This document shows positions 1-9,400 of a stretch of DNA of 64,000 bases, piece by piece; the first letter of the stretch is position 1; each line of letters begins with the position of its first letter. The DNA lies in the NCBI GenBank assembly GCA_002478045.1, contig DLLT01000008.1, positions 15,907-79,906 of the forward strand, read 5' to 3'. The notes beneath the pieces are model-generated. The model was not told the DNA's origin. It searched no databases and saw only the letters and a list, made by a program, of their open reading frames with translations. This DNA is from Porphyromonadaceae bacterium UBA7555 (GTDB lineage: Bacteria > Bacteroidota > Bacteroidia > Bacteroidales > Muribaculaceae). Made by a program: the position numbers and the translations under genes.

Positions 1-248
1 TCGACGCTGTATGGAGCCTTGGTCAGAGCGGCACGTAGTGTCTTGACATCGTAGTCACTTGCGCCGGAGCGCACGTTCACGGTCATTGCCAGGGATGAGC
101 GCACAGCCTCGGTGGCGTTGCGCGCGCCCACAACGAGACATGCCATTACTCCCAAAATCAGCAGCACCAAGGCGATGCTTACCACCGAGGTCGTTTGGGA
201 TGCCAAGGTGGATATGTGGTTCGAACGTTTGGTTGTACTGTCTTTCAT
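1..248 (-). CDS. ftsX: cell division permease-like protein FtsX, N-terminal part
   Basis: The gene runs off the left edge, so only the first 82 or so codons are present. The translated start has a short basic cytoplasmic tail (MKDSTTKRSNH), then one hydrophobic segment at about residues 17-43, then the start of an extracytoplasmic domain (TEAVRSSLAMTVNVRSG). This layout and wording match FtsX, the membrane half of the FtsEX complex that activates cell-wall hydrolases at the septum. In Bacteroidales ftsX usually leads an operon with uppP and truB, which would lie outside the window. The ATG at 248 is followed directly by the expected protein start, and a good minus-strand promoter lies about 200 bases upstream. 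Only the N-terminus is visible, so the call rests on a short region. Confidence 0.72.
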   Translation of the reverse strand, partial: MKDSTTKRSNHISTLASQTTSVVSIALVLLILGVMACLVVGARNATEAVRSSLAMTVNVRSGASDYDVKTLRAALTKAPYSV

Positions 249-590
249 TATCTGAATTATTCTGTCGTTGCCATATAATCGCGAGTTCGGCTTCGCATCG
301 TCTTGACGCCGTGTGTCCGATAGCGTTGTTCGGCCTATGTGGTAATGTCGCCGTTGATTATATAATGTGTAAGCGTATCACGGCTGCTTGTGTCGATGCA
401 CCTCGCCCGGGGATGCAACTGCGCACGGCCTATGGCCTTTTACCGCAAAGTTCGGCAAAGGTAGCAAATCAGCACCCCGGTTGTCAAGACTTTAGACGAA
501 AAAAGCGATGCCATTTCAGATATTTTAACAGTAATTGTCCCCCTTTCGGTGACATCGTCCCATAGGACGCCGTAGGTTGCATCCAAACGG
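249..590. other. intergenic region between miaB and ftsX
   Basis: Apart from the ftsX promoter, I see no gene, clear hairpin terminator or repeat here. The 13-base word ATTATATAATGTG (357-369) recurs exactly in another intergenic region at 3671-3683. A reading frame on the plus strand runs across this region and the ftsX start, but it lacks any recognisable protein features and is taken as chance. Confidence 0.5.
456..487 (-). promoter_or_regulatory. Bacteroidetes-type promoter for ftsX
   Basis: Read on the minus strand, TTG (487-485) is followed after 21 bases by TACCTTTG (463-456), a full match to the Bacteroidetes -7 consensus TAnnTTTG. Transcription would start near 449 and give a leader of about 200 bases before ftsX. 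The spacing is at the long end of the accepted range. Confidence 0.5.
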
Positions 591-1958
591 TCAGTCGATC
601 ACTGCCTCGGCCAGGAGTGTGGCCGAAGTGGCATTGATGACGCGCACGCGTATGGTAGCGCCGACTTTGGCTTCGGGAATGGCATCAAAGACGCACACCT
701 TGTTCTGCGAGGTGCGGCCTACGCGCTGGGCGGCGCTGCGCTTGGCTGCACCCTCGACCAGGACTTCGAAGACCTTGCCTATGTCGCGGCGGTTCGAGGC
801 CAGAGACAATTCGTTTTGCAAGGCAATCATACGGTTGAGACGCTCTATTTTGACGTCTTCGGGTATATTATCCGGCATGGTGCGGCTGGCCAGAGTGCCC
901 GGGCGCTCGCTGTACTTAAACATAAAAGCGGAGTCAAAACCGACCTCGCGCATCAGCGAAAGTGTTTGCTCGAAGTCTTCCTCGGTCTCGCCGTGAAATC
1001 CGGTGAATAAGTCGGTGGATATGCCTGCATCGGGCATGTATCGGCGTATAGCTGCGATGCGCTCGAGATACCATTCGCGCGTGTATTTGCGATTCATCGC
1101 CTTGAGTACGGCGTTGCTGCCGCTTTGTACGGGCAGGTGGACGTGCCGGCAGATATTGGGGTGAGCGGCCATGACCCGTAGGGTTTCGTCGCTCATATCC
1201 TTGGGGTGACTGGTTGTGAAGCGCACGCGCATATCGGGTGCGGCTTCGGCTACGGCGGCCAGCAGCTCGGCAAAACCGGTGACGGTGCCGTCTTCGGCGA
1301 CATATCGGTACGAATTGACGTTTTGACCCAGCAGGGAAACCTCCTTGAATCCCTGACGGCGCAGGTCGGCCACTTCGGCGAGGATGCTGTCGAGGGGACG
1401 GCTGCGCTCGCGCCCGCGTGTATAGGGCACGATGCAGTACGAGCAGAAGTTGTTGCAGCCGCGCATAATGGATACAAATCCGCTGACAGCGGCTCCGCCC
1501 AGACGTATGGGCATGACGTCGCGGTATGTCTCGGTGGTGCTCAGGGTGACGTTGGCGCCGGGGTGTCCGGCGGCGGCGCCTTCGAGCAGCGCCGGCAGGT
1601 CCATATAGCTGTCCGGCCCGGCCACGATGTCTACTCCGTGGTTGTCTATCAGGTCCCGACCCGTGCGCTCGGCCATACAGCCGATGACGCCGATGATGAG
1701 GCGACCGTGGCGGCGGCGACGCAGTGCACGCAGAGCCTCCAGACGATGCAAAATCTTTTGCTCGGCGTTGTCGCGTATCGAGCATGTGTTGAGTAGTACG
1801 GCGTCTGCTTGGTCGATGTCGTCAGTGGCGGTATATCCGGCCATGCCCACTATGGAGGCCACGACTTCGCTGTCGGCGACGTTCATTTGGCAACCATAAG
1901 TCTCTATATATACCCGGTGCGGAGCTTCTTCCGCGGTCCGGAGCGGTGTATTTTGCAT
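591..1958 (-). CDS. miaB: tRNA-2-methylthio-N6-dimethylallyladenosine synthase MiaB
   Basis: MiaB is a radical-SAM methylthiotransferase that adds the 2-methylthio group to i6A37 in tRNAs reading UNN codons. The 455-residue protein has the full family layout. The N-terminal UPF0004 domain has three cluster-binding cysteines (C23 in YGCQMN, C59 in NTCSIRDNAE, C94 in GCMAERTG). The radical SAM motif CNNFCSYC (C168, C172, C175) follows, and a C-terminal TRAM domain of about 65 residues ends the protein. The length is normal for the family. The start at 1958 is chosen because it gives a short N-terminus before the conserved YIETYGCQMN. The gene is divergent from the CoA-transferase gene and shares its palindromic promoter region. 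Confidence 0.97.
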   Translation of the reverse strand: MQNTPLRTAEEAPHRVYIETYGCQMNVADSEVVASIVGMAGYTATDDIDQADAVLLNTCSIRDNAEQKILHRLEALRALRRRRHGRLIIGVIGCMAERTGRDLIDNHGVDIVAGPDSYMDLPALLEGAAAGHPGANVTLSTTETYRDVMPIRLGGAAVSGFVSIMRGCNNFCSYCIVPYTRGRERSRPLDSILAEVADLRRQGFKEVSLLGQNVNSYRYVAEDGTVTGFAELLAAVAEAAPDMRVRFTTSHPKDMSDETLRVMAAHPNICRHVHLPVQSGSNAVLKAMNRKYTREWYLERIAAIRRYMPDAGISTDLFTGFHGETEEDFEQTLSLMREVGFDSAFMFKYSERPGTLASRTMPDNIPEDVKIERLNRMIALQNELSLASNRRDIGKVFEVLVEGAAKRSAAQRVGRTSQNKVCVFDAIPEAKVGATIRVRVINATSATLLAEAVID

Positions 1959-1975
1959 ATTTTTATAGAAAAAAG

Positions 1976-2017
1976 TTTGTGCGCGTGCGCACTATTGGCT
2001 AATTTTGCGCAAAATTA
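1976..2017. promoter_or_regulatory. divergent promoter with a palindromic -7 element (miaB / CoA-transferase)
   Basis: On the plus strand TTTG (1976-1979), 20 bases and TAATTTTG (2000-2007) make a complete Bacteroidetes promoter for the CoA-transferase gene. The next ten bases complete a perfect 18-bp palindrome, TAATTTTGCGCAAAATTA (2000-2017), so the minus strand carries an identical -7 element pointing at miaB. No clear -33 TTTG was seen for the minus direction. The two start sites would lie within a few bases of each other and compete or be co-regulated. Confidence 0.65.
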
Positions 2018-2110
2018 CTAATTTTCCGCCGAAGTCCCACCATAGGCGAGGACCTATTGCGGCATAACAGCAGAGATAAACCATTTACATCTTTATTACC
2101 CCCGATAACC

Positions 2111-3604
2111 ATGAGTTATAACTTCATCACGGCGCAAGAAGCCGCCGAAATGATCCACGACGGACAAACTCTGGGATTTTCAGGCTTCACTGCCCCCGGA
2201 GCTCCTAAATTCGTCACTGAGGCTCTCGCGGCACGTGCCGTAGCCGAGCATGAAGCCGGCCGTCCCTTCAAGGTAAACATTTTCACCGGAGCATCCACTT
2301 CGGACCATGCAGACGGAGCACTTAGCCGAGCCAACGCCATCAATATGCGTGCGCCGTATCAGAATGTTCCAGACCTGCGCAAGCGTATCAATGCCCATGA
2401 CTGTCACTACTTTGACCGTCACCTCTCCGAGATGGCTCAGGAAGTGCGCTACGGTTTCTATGGCGGCATTGACTGGTGTATCATCGAAGCTGCCGACATC
2501 ACCCCCGCCGGAGAAGTCCTGCTCGGTTGTGGCTTGGGCAACGTTCCCACTTACGCCAAACTGGCCAAAAATATCATCATCGAACTTAACGAGAAGCTGC
2601 CCAAGAGCCTCTATGGTATGCACGACATCGTGCTGCTGCAAGATCCGCCTCACCGCCGCGAAATACCCATCTATGCAGCCAACGACCGCATAGGTTCGCC
2701 CATACTGAAAATAGACCCGGCCAAGGTGCGCGGCATCGTTCGTACCAACTCCTTCGACGGCGTCAAGTCTTTCACCGCTCCGGACGCCGTGTCCGAACAA
2801 ATCGGCTCGAACGTAGTCAACTTCCTTATCGGCGAATACCGTAATGGAGGCTTTCCTCCCGAATTCCTGCCCTTGCAGTCCGGCGTGGGCAATGTGGCCA
2901 ATGCCGTGCTCTACAACCTGGGCGAGAGCAAGGAACTGCCTCCGTTTATGATGTATACCGAGGTGCTGCAAGACGCCGTACTCGAACTGATGAAGAAAGG
3001 CAAGTGTACCTTCGCTTCCACCTGCTCGATGACGCTGTCCGATGAAACAGAAGCCAAGCTCTTTGCCGATATGAGCTTCTTCCACGATAAGATCCTTATG
3101 CGTCCGGCCGAAATCTCCAATAATCCCGAGGTTATCCGTCGCTTAGGCGTCATTGCCATGAATACCGCTCTCGAAGTAGACATCTTCGGCAATGTCAACT
3201 CCACGCACGTGCTGGGCACCAAGATGATGAACGGTGTGGGCGGCAGCGGCGACTTCACCCGCAACGGCTATATCTCCATCTTCTCCTGCCCCTCCATCAC
3301 CAAGGGCGGCCTTATCTCCAACATTGTGCCTATGGTGGCACATGTGGACCATACCGAACACTCGGTGGACATCATCGTTACGGACCAGGGCGTAGCCGAC
3401 CTGCGTCGCAAGGATCCGGTGGAACGTGCTTACGAAATCATCAACAACTGTGCACACCCCATGTATCGTCCGCTGCTGCTTGACTACCTCAAGCTGGGCA
3501 AGGGCGGTCAGACCCCGCACACCTTGGCCGCAGCATTCGCATTCCACAATGCCTTCAACGAGACAGGCGATATGCGCAATGCCGACTTCGCTCGCTACTG
3601 CTGA
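2111..3604 (+). CDS. acetyl-CoA hydrolase/transferase family protein (probable succinyl-CoA:acetate CoA-transferase)
   Basis: The 497-residue protein belongs to the family that moves CoA between acetate and succinate or hydrolyses acetyl-CoA. Visible family features are the N-terminal glycine-rich fold (GQTLGFSGFTAPGAPK), the central VGNVANAVL stretch, and the C-terminal signature GGSGDFTRNGYISIFSC. In Bacteroidales such enzymes take part in turning succinyl-CoA or acetyl-CoA into succinate or acetate during fermentation. An upstream in-frame ATG at 2057 would add 18 residues with no family similarity, so the start at 2111 (MSYNFITAQEAAEMI) is preferred. The gene is single, with its own promoter and a strong terminator. 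The exact CoA donor cannot be told from sequence alone. Confidence 0.9.
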   Translation: MSYNFITAQEAAEMIHDGQTLGFSGFTAPGAPKFVTEALAARAVAEHEAGRPFKVNIFTGASTSDHADGALSRANAINMRAPYQNVPDLRKRINAHDCHYFDRHLSEMAQEVRYGFYGGIDWCIIEAADITPAGEVLLGCGLGNVPTYAKLAKNIIIELNEKLPKSLYGMHDIVLLQDPPHRREIPIYAANDRIGSPILKIDPAKVRGIVRTNSFDGVKSFTAPDAVSEQIGSNVVNFLIGEYRNGGFPPEFLPLQSGVGNVANAVLYNLGESKELPPFMMYTEVLQDAVLELMKKGKCTFASTCSMTLSDETEAKLFADMSFFHDKILMRPAEISNNPEVIRRLGVIAMNTALEVDIFGNVNSTHVLGTKMMNGVGGSGDFTRNGYISIFSCPSITKGGLISNIVPMVAHVDHTEHSVDIIVTDQGVADLRRKDPVERAYEIINNCAHPMYRPLLLDYLKLGKGGQTPHTLAAAFAFHNAFNETGDMRNADFARYC

Positions 3605-3626
3605 TCCAAACACTTTTTATATAATA

Positions 3627-3660
3627 ATGAGAGGCGGCCCCGGTCGCCTCTCATTTATTA
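3627..3660 (+). terminator. intrinsic terminator after the CoA-transferase gene
   Basis: Perfect 10-bp inverted repeat ATGAGAGGCG (3627-3636) / CGCCTCTCAT (3645-3654) with an 8-base loop, followed by TTATTA. It lies 23 bases after the stop codon. Confidence 0.8.
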
Positions 3661-3719
3661 TATAGTGTGTATTATATAATGTGGCGTTATTATATGGAGG
3701 TGTGTCATAATGGGAAGCC

Positions 3720-3751
3720 TTGTAGGGGCGCAACACATTGCGACCCTACAA
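3720..3751. repeat. palindromic intergenic hairpin element
   Basis: Arms TTGTAGGGGCGCAA (3720-3733) and TTGCGACCCTACAA (3738-3751) pair over 14 positions with one mismatch and a CACA loop. GC-rich hairpins with GTAGGGGCGCAA-type arms look like dispersed intergenic repeats seen in many gut genomes. Only one copy is in this window, so the repeat status is inferred. Confidence 0.45.
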
Positions 3752-3902
3752 TAATATGCTATTTTGCCCCCCCCCTACAGCGCTTTCTATTGACACACCA
3801 CCGAATGAGGTGAAAGGTCGGTCCTCGATTCGTGGCTTGGAGCATTTAGACGTCAAAAAAGTACGAACGCCGCTCATAGTGTCGCCAAAGACAATATGTC
3901 CT

Positions 3903-3928
3903 AAAATTATGTTGTACAACATAATTTT
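3903..3928. promoter_or_regulatory. 26-bp perfect palindrome, operator-like
   Basis: Positions 3903-3915 and 3916-3928 are exact reverse complements centred on GTAC, and a run of T follows. The core TTATGTTGTACAACATAA has a close relative (ATATGTTCTACAACATAT) at 25094-25111. It could be a binding site for a dimeric regulator about 200 bases upstream of the susC promoter, or an AT-rich terminator hairpin. Confidence 0.45.
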
Positions 3929-4105
3929 TTTTATTTTGGCAAAATGTCGGTATTCAGGGAATTTTTGTGTGTATTGATAGCAGTTAATATTGGTTTTTAA
4001 CAGAAAAAAGCGATAGAAATATCAAAACGGCATATTTTATTGAAAATAGAAGCCCAAAAAGCGCTGTGTCAAATGTTAAAAACGAAATTTTTTTCAGTAA
4101 AAACC

Positions 4106-4135
4106 TTTATTATTAACCAAAAGTGTTTAACTTTG
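4106..4135 (+). promoter_or_regulatory. probable promoter for the susC-susD operon
   Basis: TAACTTTG (4128-4135) fits the TAnnTTTG consensus. A weak -33 element, TTTA (4106-4109), lies 18 bases upstream. The predicted leader to the susC ATG at 4251 is about 110 bases. Confidence 0.5.
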
Positions 4136-4250
4136 TGAAATCATATATGGCAGAAAATGCAGGAACTTGAAGGCTATCCAAGTCCTATGGTTCTATCTTA
4201 AGAGTTGAATATCAATTGTTTAATTTATTTATTGTCTAATTGTTTTTAGT

Positions 4251-7200
4251 ATGAAAAAGCTGTTTCTATTACTTGTGACAGTACTTTCGCTCAGCGTGTG
4301 TGCATCTGCTCAGATGCGCACGGTTGTCGGTACCGTCCTCGAAGAAGGCGGCGAAAATGAACCCATTGTTGGAGCTTCTGTAACTCCCGCCGGCAGTAAA
4401 CTTGGCGTAGTTACGGACTTTAACGGCGAGTTCCGTCTTCAAGTAGCCGCCAACGTCAAGAACATTACCGTGTCCTCCGTAGGTTATACGTCCAAGACCG
4501 TAGCCATCACTTCCGGACACATGACGATCACTCTTTCGTCCTCGTCTACTGTACTCGATGAGATGGTGGTTGTGGCATACGGACGTGAGAAAAAGAGCGA
4601 GTACACCGGCTCGGCTTCCGTAGTGAAGGCCGACCAGTTGCAGGACGCTCTTGTATCCAATGTCACCAATGCACTTTCCGGTAAGATGGCCGGTGTGCAG
4701 ACTATGTCGTCCAACGGTGCACCCGGTCAAGGATCATCGGTACTCATCCGCGGCGTCGGCTCTATCAACGGTTCCACAGCTCCGCTTTATGTAGTCGATG
4801 GTTTCCCCTACGAAGGTTCGATCAATGATATCGCTTCGAGCGATATCGAGAGCATCACCGTGCTCAAGGATGCCGCTTCCACCGCCCTCTATGGTGCTCG
4901 TGGTGCCAACGGTGTCATTATGATTACGACCAAGCGCGGTAAGGCCGGTGAAGCACAGGTCACTTTTGACGCTCGTTGGGGCGGCAACTCGCGTGCCCTG
5001 AGCAACTACGATGTCATCACCGATCCCGGCGAATACTTCGAGACGCTCTATCGCTCGTTCTACACCACTCGCTATATGGACAGTGAGCAGGGTGGCGATG
5101 TACTCGCAGCCCACCGCTATGCCAACAGCAGCATCTGGGGTGCTCTGGGTCAGCGCACTTACAGCGTGCCCGACGGTCAGGATCTTATCGGTCTCAACGG
5201 CAAGTTCAATCCCAATGCCACACCCGGTTACAGCGATGGTAACTACTACTATACTCCCGATAACTGGGCCGATGAAACATTCCGCACAGGTCTGCGTCAG
5301 GACTACTCACTGAGTGTACGTGGTGGCGTTGATCGTTTCACATACTACCTGTCCGCCAACTACCTCGGTGACGAGGGTATTCTGGAAGGTTCGCACTTTA
5401 AGCGTCTGAGCACTCGTGCCGCTGTCGAGTATCAAGCCAAGGATTGGCTGAAGATCGGCACGCAACTCAACTATATCTACAAGAATACCGGTTATCCCGA
5501 TTCACAGACATCCGCAAGCTCCAACTCTTCAGCCAACGCTTTCGCCGTAGTCAATGAATTGGCCCCCGTCTTTCCCATCTATGTTCGTGATGCTCAAGGC
5601 AGAGTGATGTACAACGAATACTATGGCAAGCCCTTGTATGACTTCGGTCTGCCTACCGACTATGGTTACGGCCGTCTGGCTACTCGTTCGTCCGGTGCAT
5701 GGGCTACCGCCAACCCCGCCGGTGCACTCGCTTACGACAAGCGCGAATTTATTTCCGACGTCTTCAACGGAAAATGGTATGCCATTCTGACCCCGCTCAA
5801 AGGCCTTACCGTCAGCGGTACAGCCGAGCTCTATCTCGTCAACCAAAAATTCAATGAGCTCAACAACTCGTTGTATGGTCAGCTCGCTTCTTTCGGCGGC
5901 AGAGTACAACAGCAAATGAGCCGCACAAGCACCGTCAGCTTGCAGGGCTTGGTTGACTATACTCGCACTTTCGGCGAGCATACGGTCGGTGTTATGGCCG
6001 CCGTTGAGTCTCAGGACTACCGTACCGAATATGTTAGCGCCAGTGGCCAAAACCTCTATCAGCCCGATGTAGATGTGGTAAACAATTCGATTGACAACCT
6101 GCTTGGCTCCGGCGCACGTGCCGCTCTGGGTCACCGCTCGGTACTTGCTCGTCTTAAATACAACTTTGCAAACCGCTACTATCTGCAGGCATCTTGGCGT
6201 CGTGACGGAAGCTCCGCTTTCGCTAAGGATCACCGTTGGGGTTCGTTCTGGTCTGTATCGGCCGGTTGGGATATCAACCGCGAGGCTTTTATGGCCGAAG
6301 CGAAAGACGTTGTCGATTTGCTGAAATTCAAGGCTTCTTTCGGCCAAAACGGTAACGATAATATCTACGATTCGACTCTCCTGCAAGCATATCAGGACTA
6401 CTACACAATGCGTGGTAGTGATGGCGTGTTCTCCGACTCCGAACTTGCTTACAAGGGTAATCCCGATATCACTTGGGAGAAATCCAACAACTTTAACGTA
6501 GGTTTTGATTTCAGTTTCTGGAAAGGCAAACTTGCCGGTACATTAGAGTACTACAGCCGTCAAACCTCCGATATGTTGATGTACCTTCCCGTCAACCCGT
6601 CGCTGGGTTACAGTTCATATCCCAAGAATGTCGGTTCGATGCGTAACAACGGCTTCGAACTCGAGCTCAACTACAATGTCTTCAAAAACAAGAATATCGA
6701 TGTCAGCGTATTCGCCAACGCAACTCTGCCGTCGAACAAGGTTCTCGATATCGAAGACGCATTGAAGAACAACAACGGACAATGGGAATATTCCTCAACA
6801 CGTATCATCGAAGAAGGCAAGTCCCTATACAATATGTGGCTTGTACACTATGCAGGCGTTGACGAAAACGGTGTTGCACTCTATACTGCACGCCGAAATG
6901 TCAAGGACGAAAACGGTAATGATATCCAAATCGGTACCGGCTACCTCGGCGAACCCATCTATCAGACCGAAGAGTATACCACTACCGACTATTCCAAAGC
7001 TCGCAGTACCAATCGCAAAGAAACGGGCAATATTATGCCCAAGGTTTATGGCGGTTTCGGTCTCGATGCCAAGGCTTACGGCTTTGATCTCAGCGTACAG
7101 TTTGCATATCAAGCCGGCGGTAAGATCTTCGACAGCACCTATCAGGGCTTTATGGATCCCGGAACATCTTCGTACCTCGGCAGAACTTGGCACAAAGATA

Positions 7201-7535
7201 TAGCCAAGGCATGGAGCCCGACAAACACCAATACCGATGTTCCGCGTATGGCTAATGAGGGTCTTGCTTCGCAGTACGCAAATGCCACCAGTGATCGCTT
7301 CCTGATTTCGAGCAACTACTTGTCGCTTAACAATATCACCCTCGGCTATACCTTCCCGAAAGCATGGACAAGCAAGCTCGGTCTTGGCGAACTGCGCATC
7401 TACGGCGCTGCCGAGAATGTTGCTCTTTGGAGCAAACGCAAAGGACTTGACCCACGTCAAGGATTCTTGTCATCGAACAACTCGACCTACTCGCCCATCC
7501 GCACCGTTTCCGGCGGTCTCCGCGTAAGCTTCTAA
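4251..7535 (+). CDS. SusC/RagA family TonB-linked outer-membrane transporter
   Basis: This 1094-residue protein imports glycans or other large nutrients across the outer membrane, using energy passed on by TonB. It starts with a signal peptide (MKKLFLLLVTVLSLSVCASAQ). A carboxypeptidase-regulatory-like beta domain follows at about residues 25-105 (PIVGASVTPAGSKLGVVTDFNGEF). Next is the plug domain at about 115-235, with the SusC signature TVLKDAASTALYGARGANG, and then a long beta-barrel ending in an aromatic C-terminus (GGLRVSF). It heads an operon with susD 51 bases downstream and a third lipoprotein. No sigma/anti-sigma pair, two-component hybrid sensor or glycoside hydrolase lies beside it, so the substrate cannot be inferred. 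The ExbB-ExbD-TonB genes at 50.7-52.8 kb could supply the energy. Confidence 0.97.
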   Translation: MKKLFLLLVTVLSLSVCASAQMRTVVGTVLEEGGENEPIVGASVTPAGSKLGVVTDFNGEFRLQVAANVKNITVSSVGYTSKTVAITSGHMTITLSSSSTVLDEMVVVAYGREKKSEYTGSASVVKADQLQDALVSNVTNALSGKMAGVQTMSSNGAPGQGSSVLIRGVGSINGSTAPLYVVDGFPYEGSINDIASSDIESITVLKDAASTALYGARGANGVIMITTKRGKAGEAQVTFDARWGGNSRALSNYDVITDPGEYFETLYRSFYTTRYMDSEQGGDVLAAHRYANSSIWGALGQRTYSVPDGQDLIGLNGKFNPNATPGYSDGNYYYTPDNWADETFRTGLRQDYSLSVRGGVDRFTYYLSANYLGDEGILEGSHFKRLSTRAAVEYQAKDWLKIGTQLNYIYKNTGYPDSQTSASSNSSANAFAVVNELAPVFPIYVRDAQGRVMYNEYYGKPLYDFGLPTDYGYGRLATRSSGAWATANPAGALAYDKREFISDVFNGKWYAILTPLKGLTVSGTAELYLVNQKFNELNNSLYGQLASFGGRVQQQMSRTSTVSLQGLVDYTRTFGEHTVGVMAAVESQDYRTEYVSASGQNLYQPDVDVVNNSIDNLLGSGARAALGHRSVLARLKYNFANRYYLQASWRRDGSSAFAKDHRWGSFWSVSAGWDINREAFMAEAKDVVDLLKFKASFGQNGNDNIYDSTLLQAYQDYYTMRGSDGVFSDSELAYKGNPDITWEKSNNFNVGFDFSFWKGKLAGTLEYYSRQTSDMLMYLPVNPSLGYSSYPKNVGSMRNNGFELELNYNVFKNKNIDVSVFANATLPSNKVLDIEDALKNNNGQWEYSSTRIIEEGKSLYNMWLVHYAGVDENGVALYTARRNVKDENGNDIQIGTGYLGEPIYQTEEYTTTDYSKARSTNRKETGNIMPKVYGGFGLDAKAYGFDLSVQFAYQAGGKIFDSTYQGFMDPGTSSYLGRTWHKDIAKAWSPTNTNTDVPRMANEGLASQYANATSDRFLISSNYLSLNNITLGYTFPKAWTSKLGLGELRIYGAAENVALWSKRKGLDPRQGFLSSNNSTYSPIRTVSGGLRVSF

Positions 7536-7586
7536 GGCTTAGTACTACAACACACATTCCCAATAACTTTTTATAGGAATAAATAT

Positions 7587-9269
7587 ATGAAATACATCAA
7601 TAAAGTCGTAGTATCGGGCATCGCATTGGCACTTGCCACGGCATCCTGCGCCGACCTCGACACCAAATACGAAGGCGGCTATGTAACAGCCGGCCAAAAG
7701 CAGACATCGTTGGAGAATAAAGCCGAACTTGCTTCGGCTTCGGTTACCGGCGGTTTCAATGCTTTCTTCACGTGTCTGACACACTGGAGTAATCACAAGG
7801 ACTTCGGTTATCCGTCTGTTATGATCGGACTTGATCTTCAGACAGAAGACTATATCACCAAGAACTCCGGTTACAACCACTATAACGTTTACGAGGCTTA
7901 TGCCGGCGGTTCTGACAGCAGTTATCCTGCAGCGATGCTTTGGACTTATCAGTACGAGCAGATCAAGGTCTGCAACGACATTCTGACCACCATTACGCCC
8001 GAACTCGCCGAGAATAACAATGAGCTGAAGTTCTATCGCGCTCAGGCATTGGCTCTTCGTTCGTATGATTACTGGACACTGGCTCAAGTATACGCTTTCA
8101 ACTATGACGGCTATGCCGATGCTCCCTGTGTGCCTATTCTGACAGAAGAGAATGCCACGGATGTTGCGCTCAACGGATGCGCTCGCGCTACCGTAGCCGA
8201 AACTTATGTCCAAATCATGAAGGATATCAATGGGGCTATCGAGTTGTTAGACAACAACCCCGTGAAGCCGTCCGATGTTATTGATACCCAGAGCAAACGT
8301 CTCGTGTCCAAGGCTGTGGCCTATGGTCTGCGCGCACGTTACTACCTGTCCATGCACAAATATACTGAAGCAGCTCAGGATGCCCAGAGCGCCATCGCTG
8401 CTTTCGAAGGCCGTCCTTACAGTGTAGAAGAAGTTGGTGCTCCCGGTTTCACCACTATGTCCGATCCTTCGTGGATGTGGGGTGTTGCTATTAGCGAGAC
8501 TCAAGACGGTATTGCCGACGGTTCGATTGTCAACTTCCCCTCAATGACCTGCTCTTTCGTACACGGTTATACCGATCAGGGCGGTGTATGGAAATGGTGT
8601 TCCAAAAAACTGTATGACAAGATTCCTTCGAGCGACGTTCGCAAAGGCTGGTGGCTTGACGAAAATCGTAAGAGCAAGAACCTGAGTGCCGCACAGCAGG
8701 CATATATTGACCAGTTCGCTATTGCAGCTCCTTCCTATGCCGGCGATAACACAACTAACATAATGCCTTATACCAACGTCAAGTTCGGTCCTTACCAAGG
8801 AATTCTCGGCCAAGCTCTCAATGCTTCCGATGTACCCTTGATGCGTATCGAGGAAATGTATCTGACACTTGCCGAAGCTCAAGGAATGAGCGGAAACCTT
8901 GCCGGCGGCAAGCAGACCCTCGAATCATTCATCAAGACCTATCGTGACCCGAAATATACTTGCAAGGCCACCACTGCCGAAGAATTCCAAGACGAGTGCT
9001 GGTTCCAGCGCCGTGTCGAACTTTGGGGCGAAGGTCTCGCATATTTCGACACCATGCGTCTGCACAAGGATATTGACCGCGTGGGTTGTACCTTCCCCTC
9101 TGCTTACGTGTTTAAGATCAAATACGGCGCAGACGAACGTCTGACCCTGATCCCATACGAAGAGACCACAGCCAACAAGAAGATCAACCCGTACACTGAA
9201 GGCGAAGTGACCATGAATACAAACAACAAGTCGTATTCGATGCCAGATCCTATTCCCGACCAATATTAA
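7587..9269 (+). CDS. SusD/RagB family nutrient-binding outer-membrane lipoprotein
   Basis: A 560-residue partner of the SusC protein just upstream; SusD proteins form the lid over the SusC barrel and bind the substrate. The N-terminus is a lipoprotein signal with Cys21 after TATAS-like residues (LALATASC). The N-terminal TPR-like region of the family is visible (QIKVCNDILTTI, YRAQALALRSYDYWTLAQVY). The C-terminal RagB/SusD part includes MRIEEMYLTLAEAQG and FQRRVELWGEGLAYFDTMR. The close spacing to susC indicates co-transcription. Confidence 0.95.
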   Translation: MKYINKVVVSGIALALATASCADLDTKYEGGYVTAGQKQTSLENKAELASASVTGGFNAFFTCLTHWSNHKDFGYPSVMIGLDLQTEDYITKNSGYNHYNVYEAYAGGSDSSYPAAMLWTYQYEQIKVCNDILTTITPELAENNNELKFYRAQALALRSYDYWTLAQVYAFNYDGYADAPCVPILTEENATDVALNGCARATVAETYVQIMKDINGAIELLDNNPVKPSDVIDTQSKRLVSKAVAYGLRARYYLSMHKYTEAAQDAQSAIAAFEGRPYSVEEVGAPGFTTMSDPSWMWGVAISETQDGIADGSIVNFPSMTCSFVHGYTDQGGVWKWCSKKLYDKIPSSDVRKGWWLDENRKSKNLSAAQQAYIDQFAIAAPSYAGDNTTNIMPYTNVKFGPYQGILGQALNASDVPLMRIEEMYLTLAEAQGMSGNLAGGKQTLESFIKTYRDPKYTCKATTAEEFQDECWFQRRVELWGEGLAYFDTMRLHKDIDRVGCTFPSAYVFKIKYGADERLTLIPYEETTANKKINPYTEGEVTMNTNNKSYSMPDPIPDQY

Positions 9270-9400
9270 CAGCAAATAGACGATAAGTAAGCTCATCGCT
9301 CCTCTCTCCTCCTTTTTCTCCTCAGCGAGGTACGAACCGACGGTCACGACCTCGATACAAAAGCAAATAAATCATTAAACTGATCTAAACTGCACAAACA

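Larger units (their letters stand above)
3605..4250. other. 646-base intergenic region upstream of susC
   Basis: AT-rich and apparently non-coding. It contains, in order: the terminator of the preceding gene; an AT-rich stretch (3655-3705) with imperfect repeats of TTATATAATGTG; a hairpin repeat (3720-3751); a 26-bp perfect palindrome (3903-3928); and the probable susC promoter (4106-4135). A plus-strand frame of 79 codons at 3738-3977 has no protein-like features. Confidence 0.6.

Noticed and set aside
59..565. A 168-codon plus-strand frame across the ftsX start
   Set aside because: Low-complexity composition, overlaps the ftsX N-terminus and its promoter, no recognisable features.
2180..3085. 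A 301-codon frame antisense to the CoA-transferase gene
   Set aside because: It overlaps a well-supported gene with family motifs and has no promoter or recognisable domain.
3738..3977. A 79-codon frame before susC
   Set aside because: It runs through the 26-bp palindrome and AT-rich sequence and has no protein-like pattern.
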